Source of the DNA: RGIG1828 sp045592485
GTDB lineage: Bacteria; Bacillota; Clostridia; UMGS1810
Assembly: GCA_045592485.1 (NCBI GenBank)
Contig: JAZNUS010000013.1
Coordinates: forward strand, 1 to 12,366
Direction: 5' to 3'
Length of the DNA stretch: 12,366 bases
In this document: positions 1 through 7,805 of the stretch, in pieces
Position numbering within the stretch: position 1 is the first letter of the stretch
How the letters are laid out: each line of letters opens with the position of its first letter
Program-made: the position numbers and the translations under genes
Notes under the pieces: model-generated
Told to the model about the DNA's origin: nothing
Database searches by the model: none
What the model saw: the letters and a program-made list of their open reading frames with translations, nothing else

Positions 1-1133
1 AAAGCAAAGCATTTGTTTCTGCACCGGTTCATTCAACGGTTTCAGGAAAGGTTGTTGCAGTTGAAAAACGACTTCATCCCAACGGAACAAAGGTTATGTC
101 TGTTGTTGTTGAAAACGATTTTGAAGACAGACTCTATGATGGGGTTGGTGTAGAGTATGACACCTCCGGGCTCACACCGAAAGATAAAATAGAAATTATA
201 AAGGATTGCGGAATTGTCGGTCTTGGCGGCGCAACATTCCCCACTCACATAAAGCTTAGTCCCCCACCCGATAAGAAAATTGACTGTTGCATCATAAACG
301 GTGCAGAATGCGAGCCTTACCTCACCTCTGACTACAGAGTGATGCTCGAAACACCTGTTCTTATTTTTGAAGGACTTAAAGAAATTATGAGTATTCTCGG
401 TGTTGACAAAGGATACATCGGAATTGAAAACAACAAACCCGAAGCAATTGATATTATGAAAAAAATATCTGCAAATTACAAAAACATTGAGGTTTGTGTT
501 TTAAAAACAAAATATCCTCAGGGCAGTGAAAAGCATCTTATTAAAGCAATCACCGGAAGAGAAGTTCCCAGCGGAAAGCTTCCTGCCGATGCCGGAGTTG
601 TTGTGAACAACATTGACACCTGTACTGCAATTTACAATGCAATTAAATTCAGACAACCTGTGTTTACAAGAATTGTGACAGTTTCAGGGAAAGCTGTTGA
701 GAATCCCGGAAACTACAGAGTGCGTATAGGTACCGGATTCGACGATGTATTGAAAAATGCCGGATATATGCCTGAAAAAACAGTTAAGGTCCTTATGGGC
801 GGACCTATGATGGGTATTGCCCAAAGCAGTTTAAATGTTCCTGCAATCAAGGGAACATCAGCTATTCTTGCACTGACTAAGGAAGAATGTCATCTTGACG
901 AAGAAATGAACTGTGCAAGATGCGGAAAATGTGTTGCCCATTGTCCCATGGGTCTAATGCCTGTTCAGCTTAATGCATATGCAAGAATTGATGATTTTGA
1001 AACCCTCAAAAAATACAATGTCATGGACTGTATCGAATGTGGAGTTTGCTCATTCACCTGTCCCTGCGGAAATCATATTACACAAAGAATAAAGCTTGCC
1101 AAAAGAAAAATTGCGGCAAGTCAGAAGAAATGA
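1..1133 (+). CDS. rnfC: Rnf complex NADH-binding/iron-sulfur subunit RnfC (5'-truncated by window edge)
   Basis: Peripheral subunit of the Rnf ferredoxin:NAD+ oxidoreductase, where NAD(H) is bound and electrons pass to iron-sulfur centres. The reading frame is open from base 3. The ATG at 96 is internal, because the translation before it (a stretch beginning APVHSTVSGKVVAVE, 21-65) is the typical N-terminal sandwich-hybrid domain of RnfC. The glycine-rich nucleotide-binding loop GLGGATFPTHIKL lies about 125 bases beyond that ATG, at 219-257. Two CxxCxxCxxxCP ferredoxin motifs lie at 912-947 and 1029-1064 and would bind two 4Fe-4S clusters. About 376 residues are visible; clostridial RnfC is usually near 440, so roughly 60 residues are missing upstream. 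The protein ends soon after the second cluster, so it lacks the long C-terminal extension of the enterobacterial form. The stop is 10 bases before rnfD. Its promoter lies outside the window. Confidence 0.95.
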   Translation, partial: SKAFVSAPVHSTVSGKVVAVEKRLHPNGTKVMSVVVENDFEDRLYDGVGVEYDTSGLTPKDKIEIIKDCGIVGLGGATFPTHIKLSPPPDKKIDCCIINGAECEPYLTSDYRVMLETPVLIFEGLKEIMSILGVDKGYIGIENNKPEAIDIMKKISANYKNIEVCVLKTKYPQGSEKHLIKAITGREVPSGKLPADAGVVVNNIDTCTAIYNAIKFRQPVFTRIVTVSGKAVENPGNYRVRIGTGFDDVLKNAGYMPEKTVKVLMGGPMMGIAQSSLNVPAIKGTSAILALTKEECHLDEEMNCARCGKCVAHCPMGLMPVQLNAYARIDDFETLKKYNVMDCIECGVCSFTCPCGNHITQRIKLAKRKIAASQKK

Positions 1134-1143
1134 GAGGTGCGAA

Positions 1144-2103
1144 ATGGATAATTTAACAGTTTCATACTCACCACATATTCACGGCAAAGAAAACCTCAGA
1201 AAAATTATGCGCGATGTCATTATCGCACTTGTTCCTGCCGCACTTGGCAGCGTGTATTTCTTTGGCATAAACGCGCTTATTATGCTTGTAACATCTGCGG
1301 CATTTTGTGTTTTGTTTGAATATGCGTGGAATAAATTCACAAAAAAAGAAAACACAACCGGAGATCTCAGCGCAATCGTCACCGGGCTTCTCCTTGCAAT
1401 GTGTCTGCCATCAACAACACCCCTTTACTACCTTATCATCGGCGATGCGTTTGCTATCATAATTGTAAAATGCTTTTATGGCGGTATCGGTCAGAATTTT
1501 GTAAATCCTGCTCTTGCAGCAAGAGCTTTTTTGCTTGCGTGCTGGCCTGTTGCAATGACATCTTTTGTTTCACCAAAAGATCCTGCAGGATTTTTCGGCA
1601 ACAGTGTTGAAGCGGTTTCCTCCGCAACTCCTCTTGCTGTTTTAAAAGGTGGAGAAGGCGCAGTTGCCGCAGGTCTTTCCGATCTTTTCTTCGGTAATGT
1701 TGCCGGATCTCTCGGTGAGGTTTCTGCACTTCTGATTTTAATCGGAGGCATTTACCTTATTGCAAGAAAGGTTATTAATCTCATAATTCCTGTTACATAC
1801 ATTGCAGCAGTGGGTATTTTCGGTAGTCTGTTTTCTGAATACGGATTTTTATATCACATTCTTTCGGGCGGTGTAATGCTTGCCGGATTTTTCATGGCAA
1901 CCGACTATACTACAAGCCCTGTAACAAAAATGGGTCAGTTTATTTATGCATTTGCAGCCGGAGTTATAACCGGTGTTATCAGACTTTTCGGCGGATATCC
2001 CGAAGGTGTTACATATGCCATTCTCATTATGAATATTGTAACTCCCCTTCTTGACAAGGGTGTTAAACCAAAATTATTCGGTAAGGCGGTGAAAGCAAAA
2101 TGA
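1144..2103 (+). CDS. rnfD: Rnf complex membrane subunit RnfD, covalent FMN carrier
   Basis: Integral membrane subunit of the Rnf ion-translocating complex, 319 residues. The frame is open further up (ATG at 1096), but that start lies inside rnfC. The ATG at 1144 gives the normal N-terminus MDNLTVSYSPHIHGKEN and follows AGAGGTG at 1132-1138, so I chose it. Hydrophobic segments run from about residue 24 onward through the protein. The segment EAVSSATPL at 156-164 contains the SxAT flavinylation motif, with Thr162 the expected phosphoester attachment site for FMN (family knowledge). The tail is short and basic. The stop overlaps the rnfG start (ATGA, 2100-2103), indicating translational coupling. 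Homology to NqrB is expected; the rnf gene order rules out an nqr operon. Confidence 0.95.
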   Translation: MDNLTVSYSPHIHGKENLRKIMRDVIIALVPAALGSVYFFGINALIMLVTSAAFCVLFEYAWNKFTKKENTTGDLSAIVTGLLLAMCLPSTTPLYYLIIGDAFAIIIVKCFYGGIGQNFVNPALAARAFLLACWPVAMTSFVSPKDPAGFFGNSVEAVSSATPLAVLKGGEGAVAAGLSDLFFGNVAGSLGEVSALLILIGGIYLIARKVINLIIPVTYIAAVGIFGSLFSEYGFLYHILSGGVMLAGFFMATDYTTSPVTKMGQFIYAFAAGVITGVIRLFGGYPEGVTYAILIMNIVTPLLDKGVKPKLFGKAVKAK

Positions 2104-2699
2104 GTAAAGCAGAAAACAGCAAATTCATACTGAAGCTCACATTAATCCTGTTTGCAATATGCTTTATTGCTACTCTCCTTCTCTCACTTTGTAACTATCT
2201 GACAAAGGGCAGAATTGCAGAGCTTGCATCTCATAACGAAGATCTTGCAAGACAAGAGGTTATTGCCGGAGCCGAATTTGAAAAAATCAACACCGATTCC
2301 TATGCGGACGAGCTTTCCAAGTACGAGTTTATTGAGGCATACAAAGCAACAAAAAACGGTGAATTTTCAGGCTACTGCATTAGCGTTGCACCCCAGGGAT
2401 TCAATGGTCCAATCACAATGATTGTCGGTATTGATCCTGAAGGCTCCTGCTATGGAGTAAAAATCACCTCCCTGTCCGAAACTCCGGGCCTCGGTGCCAA
2501 AGCTCAGGACGAGAGCTTTTACGGACAGTTTGCTGATGGCAAAAAAGGTGTTTTGAGTGTAGTAAAAAACAAGCCTGAAACTACAGAAAACGAAATTAAC
2601 GCAATAAGCGGAGCAACAATCACATCAAAAGCTGTCACTCAAGGCGTAAACAACGCTCTTGAAGTTTCCAGAATATTAAGCGAAAAGGAGGCTGAATAA
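2100..2699 (+). CDS. rnfG: Rnf complex subunit RnfG, FMN-binding protein
   Basis: A 199-residue subunit with one N-terminal membrane anchor (about residues 9-33) and an extracytoplasmic FMN_bind domain (about 88-190), which carries covalent FMN in the Rnf electron path. The domain shows the family signature around GVKITSLSETPGLGAKA (119-135). The attachment motif NAISGAT is at 167-173, with Thr173 the predicted flavinylated residue. The ApbE recognition pattern is usually Dxx(S/T)GA(T/S); here the first position is Asn. No apbE gene is in the window. The start ATG overlaps the rnfD stop by four bases. The gene ends one base before the rnfE start codon, and its last codons hold the rnfE ribosome binding site. 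Confidence 0.95.
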   Translation: MSKAENSKFILKLTLILFAICFIATLLLSLCNYLTKGRIAELASHNEDLARQEVIAGAEFEKINTDSYADELSKYEFIEAYKATKNGEFSGYCISVAPQGFNGPITMIVGIDPEGSCYGVKITSLSETPGLGAKAQDESFYGQFADGKKGVLSVVKNKPETTENEINAISGATITSKAVTQGVNNALEVSRILSEKEAE

Positions 2700-2700
2700 A

Positions 2701-3315
2701 ATGGAAATAAATTCTAACATTAAAGTTTTAACAAATGGTCTTATCACCGAAAACCCAATATTTGTTCAGCTTCTCGGTATGTGTCCGACCCTTGCCACAA
2801 CAACATCACTCGTTAACGCAATCGGAATGGGGCTTTCCGCCACCTTTGTACTTGTTTTTTCAAATCTTGTTATTTCACTTATCAGAAAGTTCATTCCGTC
2901 ACAAATCAGAATTGCATCATTTATCGTTGTTATTGCTGCGTTTGTGAGTATAATTGAAATGCTTTTAAAAGCTTTTCTTCCCTCAATATCCGATGCACTG
3001 GGTCTGTTTATCCCTCTTATTACGGTAAACTGCATCATTCTTGCAAGGGCGGAAAGCTTTGCATCAAAGAATAAACCCATCCCCTCAATGTTTGACGGTC
3101 TTGGTATGGGTCTTGGTTTTACCCTTGGTCTCAGTGTTCTCGGTGCAGTCAGAGAAATTCTCGGAGCAGGAACACTTCTTGGTTTCCCGCTTTTCGGAGC
3201 AAGCTTTGAGCCTGCACTGATGTTCATTCTTCCTCCCGGTGCTTTTCTGGCGCTTGGAATCATTCTTGCAATATACAATATGATAAGTGACAAGAAAGGA
3301 GCTGCAAAGAAATGA
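2701..3315 (+). CDS. rnfE: Rnf complex membrane subunit RnfE
   Basis: A 204-residue polytopic membrane subunit of Rnf, paralogous to RnfA, with six hydrophobic segments expected. Cys28 (in LLGMCPT) and Cys111 (in TVNCIILARAE) are the conserved cysteines of the RnfA/RnfE (NqrE/NqrD) pair. In that family they contribute to an intramembrane 2Fe-2S cluster shared between the two paralogs. AAGGAGG at 2685-2691, inside the end of rnfG, sits nine bases before the ATG. The stop overlaps the rnfA start (ATGA, 3312-3315). Length is normal. It is distinguished from RnfA by the longer N-terminus and the LARAE segment. Confidence 0.95.
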   Translation: MEINSNIKVLTNGLITENPIFVQLLGMCPTLATTTSLVNAIGMGLSATFVLVFSNLVISLIRKFIPSQIRIASFIVVIAAFVSIIEMLLKAFLPSISDALGLFIPLITVNCIILARAESFASKNKPIPSMFDGLGMGLGFTLGLSVLGAVREILGAGTLLGFPLFGASFEPALMFILPPGAFLALGIILAIYNMISDKKGAAKK

Positions 3316-3899
3316 TTTATTTAAAAGAATTTTTATCCCTTGCTGTTCTTGGTGTTCTTGTTGAAAACTTTGTTCTCGTAAAATTCTACGGAATTTGTCC
3401 CTTCCTTGGTGTTTCAAAAAAGACAAACACCGCCCTCGGAATGGGTTGCGCAGTAACCTTTGTAATGGTGCTTGCCTCGCTTCTTACATGGCTTGTGCAA
3501 AAATATATTCTTGTGCCCCTGAATGTTGAATATCTTCAGACAATAAGCTTTATTCTCCTTATTGCGGCACTTGTTCAGTTTGTTGAAATGTTTGTGGCAA
3601 AATCTGTGCCTTCCCTCTACAACGCACTCGGAATTTACCTTCCTCTTATAACAACAAACTGTGCTGTTCTCGGTGTAACACTGATAAATGTTCAGAGAAG
3701 CTACACGCTTTTCCAGACACTGAGCTTTTCATTCTGGTCTGCAATCGGATTTACGCTTTCGATAGTTCTTTTTGCAGGTGTCAGAGAACGCCTTGAAACA
3801 TCAAACATTCCCAAATATCTTAAAGGCTTCCCTATTGCTCTGATTACAGCAAGTCTTATGGCTATGGCATTTCTGGGCTTCCAGGGACTCAAACTGTAA
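3312..3899 (+). CDS. rnfA: Rnf complex membrane subunit RnfA
   Basis: A 195-residue integral membrane subunit, partner of RnfE in the ion-translocating core of the Rnf complex. The conserved segments VENFVLVKFYGICPFLGVS (residues 18-36, Cys29) and TTNCAVLGV (114-122, Cys117) are diagnostic. The two cysteines pair with those of RnfE to hold the intramembrane iron-sulfur cluster known from this family. The start overlaps the rnfE stop, and AAGGAG lies just before it at 3297-3302. The gene is separated from rnfB by 14 bases containing a strong GGAGG. Length and hydrophobicity are normal. Confidence 0.95.
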   Translation: MIYLKEFLSLAVLGVLVENFVLVKFYGICPFLGVSKKTNTALGMGCAVTFVMVLASLLTWLVQKYILVPLNVEYLQTISFILLIAALVQFVEMFVAKSVPSLYNALGIYLPLITTNCAVLGVTLINVQRSYTLFQTLSFSFWSAIGFTLSIVLFAGVRERLETSNIPKYLKGFPIALITASLMAMAFLGFQGLKL

Positions 3900-3913
3900 A
3901 GGAGGAGAACTGA

Positions 3914-4735
3914 ATGTTAAACGAAATTTTATATCCTGCTCTTGCAATCGGTGCAATCGGACTATTTTTCGGAGCGGTTCTTGCCTTTGCTTCAATTATA
4001 TTCAAGGTTGAAAAAGACGAAAGAATTGAAAAAATAGCAGAAATTCTTCCCGGTGCAAACTGCGGCGGATGCGGATATGCAGGTTGTGCCGCTTTTGCTC
4101 AGGCAATTGTTGAAAACGGAGCCAGAATTACAAAATGTAATTTGATGACCGAAGAAAAATCAAAACAAATTGCCGCTATTATGGGCGTTGAAGCGGGCAA
4201 GGTTATCAAAAAGATTGCTATTGTCGGATGCAGCGGTTCTTGTGACAAATGTTCCGATAAATGCGAAATTTATGGAATCGATGACTGCTACACTGCTTCT
4301 CAGCTTGGAACAGGTCCGAAGAATTGTGAATTTGGTTGTATGGGGCTTGGAAGCTGTGTTAAAGTGTGTACAGAAGATGCAATTTCAATTGTAAACGGAA
4401 TTGCCGTTGTCGATGATGAAAAATGTGTTGGATGCGGAAAATGTGCAAGTACTTGCCCCAAAAATCTGATTCAGATTATCCCTGACAAACGCACAGCAAT
4501 TGTTAAATGTGCTTCAAAGGACAAAGGTCCTGTGGTTAAAAACTATTGCAGTGCAGGTTGTATCGGATGCAAGCTCTGCGAAAAGAAATGTCCCAAGGAA
4601 GCAATCATTGTCACAGACAATCTTGCAAAGGTTAATTACGACCTTTGTGTTGGTTGCGGTCTTTGTGCTTCTGCCTGCCCCAAGGGTGTTATTGAAATGA
4701 TTAATATGCCTAAAAAAGCAACCGTTTCTGAATAA
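3914..4735 (+). CDS. rnfB: Rnf complex ferredoxin-type subunit RnfB
   Basis: A 273-residue subunit that takes electrons from reduced ferredoxin into the Rnf complex. It has one N-terminal membrane segment (about 7-30), then the 4Fe-4S (Fe_hyd/FeS) domain with GANCGGCGYAGC (Cys50, 53, 58, and Cys75). Four further ferredoxin-like cysteine groups follow: 138/142/148/152, 171/174/177/181, 216/219/222/226 and 245/248/251/255. An additional run, C106-x3-C110-x2-C113-x3-C117, followed by Cys125, is richer in cysteine than the equivalent region in RnfB proteins I can recall. GGAGG at 3901-3905 precedes the ATG by eight bases. It is the last gene of the operon, followed within 10 bases by a terminator. 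Confidence 0.95.
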   Translation: MLNEILYPALAIGAIGLFFGAVLAFASIIFKVEKDERIEKIAEILPGANCGGCGYAGCAAFAQAIVENGARITKCNLMTEEKSKQIAAIMGVEAGKVIKKIAIVGCSGSCDKCSDKCEIYGIDDCYTASQLGTGPKNCEFGCMGLGSCVKVCTEDAISIVNGIAVVDDEKCVGCGKCASTCPKNLIQIIPDKRTAIVKCASKDKGPVVKNYCSAGCIGCKLCEKKCPKEAIIVTDNLAKVNYDLCVGCGLCASACPKGVIEMINMPKKATVSE

Positions 4736-4743
4736 TATAACTA

Positions 4744-4768
4744 AAGCCCCGGTTTTATGCCGGGGCTT
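4744..4768 (+). terminator. Rho-independent terminator of the rnf operon, possibly bidirectional
   Basis: A perfect 9-bp GC-rich stem (AAGCCCCGG / CCGGGGCTT) with a 7-base loop TTTTATG, followed by ATTTTGT on the + strand. It begins nine bases after the rnfB stop. The convergent gene ending at 4789 has no other hairpin after it, and the minus-strand copy is followed by TAGTTATATTATT, so it probably stops transcription from both sides. Confidence 0.9.
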
Positions 4769-4788
4769 ATTTTGTATATGGTTTTTAC

Positions 4789-5964
4789 TTAAAGCGGTCT
4801 GATTCCGCCCTTTTCATAAAGGTTGTTTCCATCCATGAGATATTTTTTAACAAGAGTATGCATTGAGCTTTTTTCAGGAAGCTCCTTGGGGTCAACAGGA
4901 CCGGGAAGGTTATACAAAAACGCAAAAACGCCATGTCCCTGACTGATTAATGGATACACATGATATTTGTCGGCAAATCGGGTGATGTTTGTATCTCTGC
5001 CCATAATCTGTTTGATTTCCTTTGCCATAAGCCATGACCAGCAGGTGAATGCTTTGAAATCGTATTCGGGATAACATTCTTTTACAATGCGTGTTGTTTC
5101 TTCATATGATTTTTCGCTGTATTCATAATCCAGAGGACCGTCGGAGGGAATATGAACACTGATTACATCATCGCCGGATTTAAGAAACTCTTTGTATCCT
5201 TTAAGAGTGATTTTTTCAGAGCTGCAATTGCCAAGCTCATCAGCCGCATAGCCTGTGATACCGTTTTCATCTTCTGTAATTTCAGCAAAGAATTTTCCTG
5301 CTTCATCATCCTGGTCTTTAGAACCGAAAAGCATACCGTTTTTGTGAACCTCAGCTCCGTCAATAAGAAGCTTAATGTCACCGTCTTTTTCAAAAGCTCT
5401 GATTTTGTCAGGGAATTTTTTAAACTGCATCTGAAATCTGCCAACTCTGATAATTTCTTTGCGGACAAAAAGAAGAAACCAGGCAACATATGTACGCACG
5501 CCGCTTCTTCCGAACATTGCGTAGTAATCATTCATTTCACTGTCAAAGCCGTAGAGAGTGTCGGAAATAACCTGATGAGGAACACCTCTTTTTTCCATGT
5601 CTCCAATCATATCTTCAAGGAAATATAGAAGAGAGAAAAGCGGAGCATGGTCTGTTTCGATGCTTTCGCGATTGGGCATGGGGATAATTGAAAGAGGAGC
5701 TTTATCTTCGATAACTGCCGCAAGGGTGTAAATGAAAACAATAAGATCTTCATCGCCATTTATGGCATCACAAGCCTTGATAACATCATCGAACCATTTT
5801 CGGAAAATGTTATATTTATTGTGGTAGTGTGTAATACGATCTTTATCTATTGCAAAAAGACCTTTTTCCTTGTAAAGAGCAAGCCCTTTTTCGTAGTATG
5901 GATCAAGTTCTTCATGGTATTCAATGTTTAATCTTTCGCAAAAATCTTTAACCTGCTGTGACAT
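4789..5964 (-). CDS. GNAT-like acyltransferase domain protein (NAT_N/GNAT_C, DUF5596 type)
   Basis: A soluble 391-residue protein without signal peptide or membrane segment. I match it from memory to the two-domain family called NAT_N plus GNAT_C (DUF5596; 'acyltransferase domain-containing protein'), common in Clostridia. The N-terminal part is helical and ends with WFLLFVRKEIIRVGRFQMQF (162-181), corresponding to the family's 'lGRLqFe' motif. The C-terminal part has VHIPSDGPLD (270-279), TCWSWLM (307-313) and TNITRF (325-330), which fit the family's VHIP / C-SWLL / SNI pattern. Acyl donor and acceptor are unknown. It has its own promoter and ribosome binding site (AAGGAGA at 5973-5979, eight bases from the ATG). 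It is set apart from the upstream binding-protein gene by a terminator, so any link to the sugar locus is only by position. Family assignment is fairly sure; enzymatic activity is not shown. Confidence 0.72.
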   Translation of the reverse strand: MSQQVKDFCERLNIEYHEELDPYYEKGLALYKEKGLFAIDKDRITHYHNKYNIFRKWFDDVIKACDAINGDEDLIVFIYTLAAVIEDKAPLSIIPMPNRESIETDHAPLFSLLYFLEDMIGDMEKRGVPHQVISDTLYGFDSEMNDYYAMFGRSGVRTYVAWFLLFVRKEIIRVGRFQMQFKKFPDKIRAFEKDGDIKLLIDGAEVHKNGMLFGSKDQDDEAGKFFAEITEDENGITGYAADELGNCSSEKITLKGYKEFLKSGDDVISVHIPSDGPLDYEYSEKSYEETTRIVKECYPEYDFKAFTCWSWLMAKEIKQIMGRDTNITRFADKYHVYPLISQGHGVFAFLYNLPGPVDPKELPEKSSMHTLVKKYLMDGNNLYEKGGIRPL

Positions 5965-5998
5965 ATGATTACATCTCCTTATGTAAAAATCTTTAATT

Positions 5999-6027
5999 AT
6001 TATAACTTACATAGAATATAAAGTCAA
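5999..6027 (-). promoter_or_regulatory. Sigma-A type promoter of the acyltransferase gene
   Basis: Reading the minus strand, TTGACT (6027-6022) is followed after exactly 17 bases by a perfect TATAAT (6004-5999). Transcription should start near 5992, leaving a leader of about 28 bases that carries AAGGAGA. Confidence 0.8.
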
Positions 6028-6037
6028 TGATATATTC
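6014..6037. promoter_or_regulatory. Dyad centred on the -35 box (possible operator)
   Basis: Perfect 7-bp inverted repeats GAATATA (6014-6020) and TATATTC (6031-6037) are separated by 10 bases, with the centre falling on the TTGACT box. The arms are AT-rich, so a chance match is possible. No regulator gene is present to assign it to. Confidence 0.35.
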
Positions 6038-6062
6038 CAATATTTCACTAATACAACTGCAA

Positions 6063-6098
6063 AAGAAGCTCTCTCCAACATTTCAGAGAAAGCTTCTT
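6063..6098 (-). terminator. Hairpin terminator after the sugar-binding lipoprotein gene
   Basis: On the minus strand, 14-base arms (6098-6085 and 6076-6063) pair completely if two G-U wobbles are allowed. On the plus strand the same two positions are mismatches, which supports minus-strand use. The arms contain AGAAGCT/AGCTTCT and are followed by TTTGCAG, a short U tract. It starts 19 bases after the stop codon at 6118, and separates this gene from the acyltransferase promoter. Confidence 0.75.
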
Positions 6099-6117
6099 TA
6101 AACTTTAATTCAAAAAA

Positions 6118-7743
6118 TTATTTATCCAGTTTTGAAATATATCTGTCGTATGCTGCCTGATAGATATCAAGAACCTTATCAAAACCGCTTTTCATTGCTT
6201 TTTCAATTGCAGCATCATAAGTGTCGATTGATGCTTTGCCGAGAATAATATCAGTTACGGCAACTTCGAGTTCTGTGTCTGCAATTTCAAGAATATCTGT
6301 TTTTTCTCTGGCTTCCTCTTCGGTAAATTCAAGGGTTGGAAGCATATGTGTTTTTGCTTCATCAAGGTTTGTATTCCAGAACTTAACGGCATCTTTTTGC
6401 TCCTGAAGCTCATAGTATCCCTCAAGATAGTCGGGATGCTGATTAAGACCGGGGTGATTTGCAGGAAGCATATATTTATAAAGTGCTTCACTGATGGAAT
6501 TTACGCCGGAATTTGAAGGAACTGTGATTTTTTCGGTGTAAACATAGTGCTTTTCACCATTTATTTCTTCGAGCTTGTAGGTGTCACCTTCAAGACCGAA
6601 TGCATGAAGAATGCTGCCTTCTTCGCTGTAGAGATAGTCGCACCAGCCAATTGCTGTTTCGGGAGATACGCAGTCTCTGGAAATGGCAATCGCAAGACCG
6701 CCTGAAACTTCACCTGCCATATTGCGGTATTTTGCATAACCGCCTTTTTCAGCCACCGGAAGCGGAGCTGCAACGAGCTTAAAGGAAGGATCCTTCTCTG
6801 CCATAGCAAGGTTAACAGTTCCCATGAGACCGCCTATGTTGCCGCAAGCGGCAATTGACACGCCGTTGGTAAGATTTCCTTTTACTTTTGCAGAATCGTT
6901 TGTTACAAAGCCTTCGTCAAGATAGCCGAGCTTAACCCATTCAGCCATCTGAGCAACATATTCCTTGAAGCCCTTCTGGAATGGAGCATAAACAACCTTG
7001 TCATCTTCAACATAGTAGTATTTACCAACATTAAATGCATTATTGAAAGAAGGAGTTGCGCCTGTGAAGGAAATATCGAAGTTGATTCCTGTAAAAGGTG
7101 CTTTAAAGCCTTCGGATTTTGCTTTTGCAAAAAGAGCTGTCCAATCATCAATTGTTTCGGGCATTTCCATTCCCCATTTTTCGAGAAGGTCGCCTCTTAT
7201 GCAGATGCCGGAGAAAATTCTTGTTGTTCCGATGTTCAAAACATTGAATCCGTAGTGCTGACCCTCGGCAGTTGTGGACTGAAGCTTGTAGAGATAATTG
7301 TTAGCTTTACCCTTTTCACCATTCATATAGTCATTGTAATTGGGTGCAAATTCTTCGAGATAATCGTTTAAGCTGATGATTATGCCGTCGTCAATTGCTT
7401 TCTGAGAACCGCCGTTATAGCTTGCCCAGTTATATTCCATCATGTCAGGAAGCTGTTTAGCTGTAAGCATTGTAAGGAAAGCTTCGCTTCCTGTGGAACC
7501 CTGAATGGGATGAATGAAATCAATGTGGATTCCTGAGCGTTTTTCAAGCTCCTGATACATCATCATGTCGTTGTAGGTTGCAATTCCGGCAGCCTGAGTG
7601 TTTCCATCAATAGTTGACCAGTATGTAAGTGTATCCACATCGGTGTTTGCTGTGGGTTCATCTTTTTTGCCGCATCCTGCAAAGGACGATGCAACAAGAG
7701 CAATTACGCCCGCAAGCGCAATGATTTTCTTTACTTTTTTCAT
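6118..7743 (-). CDS. Extracellular solute-binding lipoprotein (family 1, LplA-like)
   Basis: A 541-residue lipoprotein expected to capture an oligosaccharide outside the membrane for a CUT1-type ABC importer. The N-terminus is a classic lipoprotein signal: KK-rich start, hydrophobic core (about 7-18) and lipobox FAGC with Cys24, followed by a polar linker. The mature protein begins LTYWSTIDGN and has the features of the large (about 500-550 residue) LplA-type carbohydrate-binding proteins. GGGAGGA at 7751-7757 lies seven bases before the ATG. No permease or ATPase gene is next to it, although LplA-like proteins usually sit beside two permeases; a shared ATPase is usual in such systems. It has its own promoter but lies in the same direction just after the family 88 enzyme, which suggests it feeds that pathway. 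Substrate is not identifiable. Confidence 0.88.
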   Translation of the reverse strand: MKKVKKIIALAGVIALVASSFAGCGKKDEPTANTDVDTLTYWSTIDGNTQAAGIATYNDMMMYQELEKRSGIHIDFIHPIQGSTGSEAFLTMLTAKQLPDMMEYNWASYNGGSQKAIDDGIIISLNDYLEEFAPNYNDYMNGEKGKANNYLYKLQSTTAEGQHYGFNVLNIGTTRIFSGICIRGDLLEKWGMEMPETIDDWTALFAKAKSEGFKAPFTGINFDISFTGATPSFNNAFNVGKYYYVEDDKVVYAPFQKGFKEYVAQMAEWVKLGYLDEGFVTNDSAKVKGNLTNGVSIAACGNIGGLMGTVNLAMAEKDPSFKLVAAPLPVAEKGGYAKYRNMAGEVSGGLAIAISRDCVSPETAIGWCDYLYSEEGSILHAFGLEGDTYKLEEINGEKHYVYTEKITVPSNSGVNSISEALYKYMLPANHPGLNQHPDYLEGYYELQEQKDAVKFWNTNLDEAKTHMLPTLEFTEEEAREKTDILEIADTELEVAVTDIILGKASIDTYDAAIEKAMKSGFDKVLDIYQAAYDRYISKLDK

Positions 7744-7776
7744 TTTTGTTTCCTCCCGGATTTCCTATTTTATTAA

Positions 7777-7805
7777 ATTATAATAACTGACAAAACATTA
7801 GTCAA
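7777..7805 (-). promoter_or_regulatory. Sigma-A type promoter of the solute-binding protein gene
   Basis: On the minus strand, TTGACT (7805-7800), 17 bases, then perfect TATAAT (7782-7777). The predicted start near 7770 gives a leader of about 26 bases with a strong Shine-Dalgarno. It has the same boxes and spacing as the promoter at 5999-6027. It lets the binding protein be made independently of the enzyme operon upstream. Confidence 0.8.

Noticed and set aside
96..98. ATG at 96 as the start of rnfC
   Set aside because: The frame is open to the window edge and the upstream translation is conserved RnfC sequence.
1096..1143. Upstream ATG for rnfD within rnfC
   Set aside because: It would add 16 charged residues not seen in RnfD, whereas the ATG at 1144 follows AGAGGTG and gives the normal N-terminus.
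2766..3293. A 175-codon minus-strand frame across rnfE
   Set aside because: Antisense to a conserved membrane subunit, arginine/proline-rich as expected from reverse translation of hydrophobic codons, no start signal.
4744..4768. Attenuator or small RNA between rnfB and the convergent gene
   Set aside because: The structure is a simple GC stem with a U-rich tail nine bases after the stop codon, fully explained as a terminator.
5965..6062. Riboswitch or T-box in the leader of the acyltransferase gene
   Set aside because: The predicted leader is only about 28 bases, too short for such an element.
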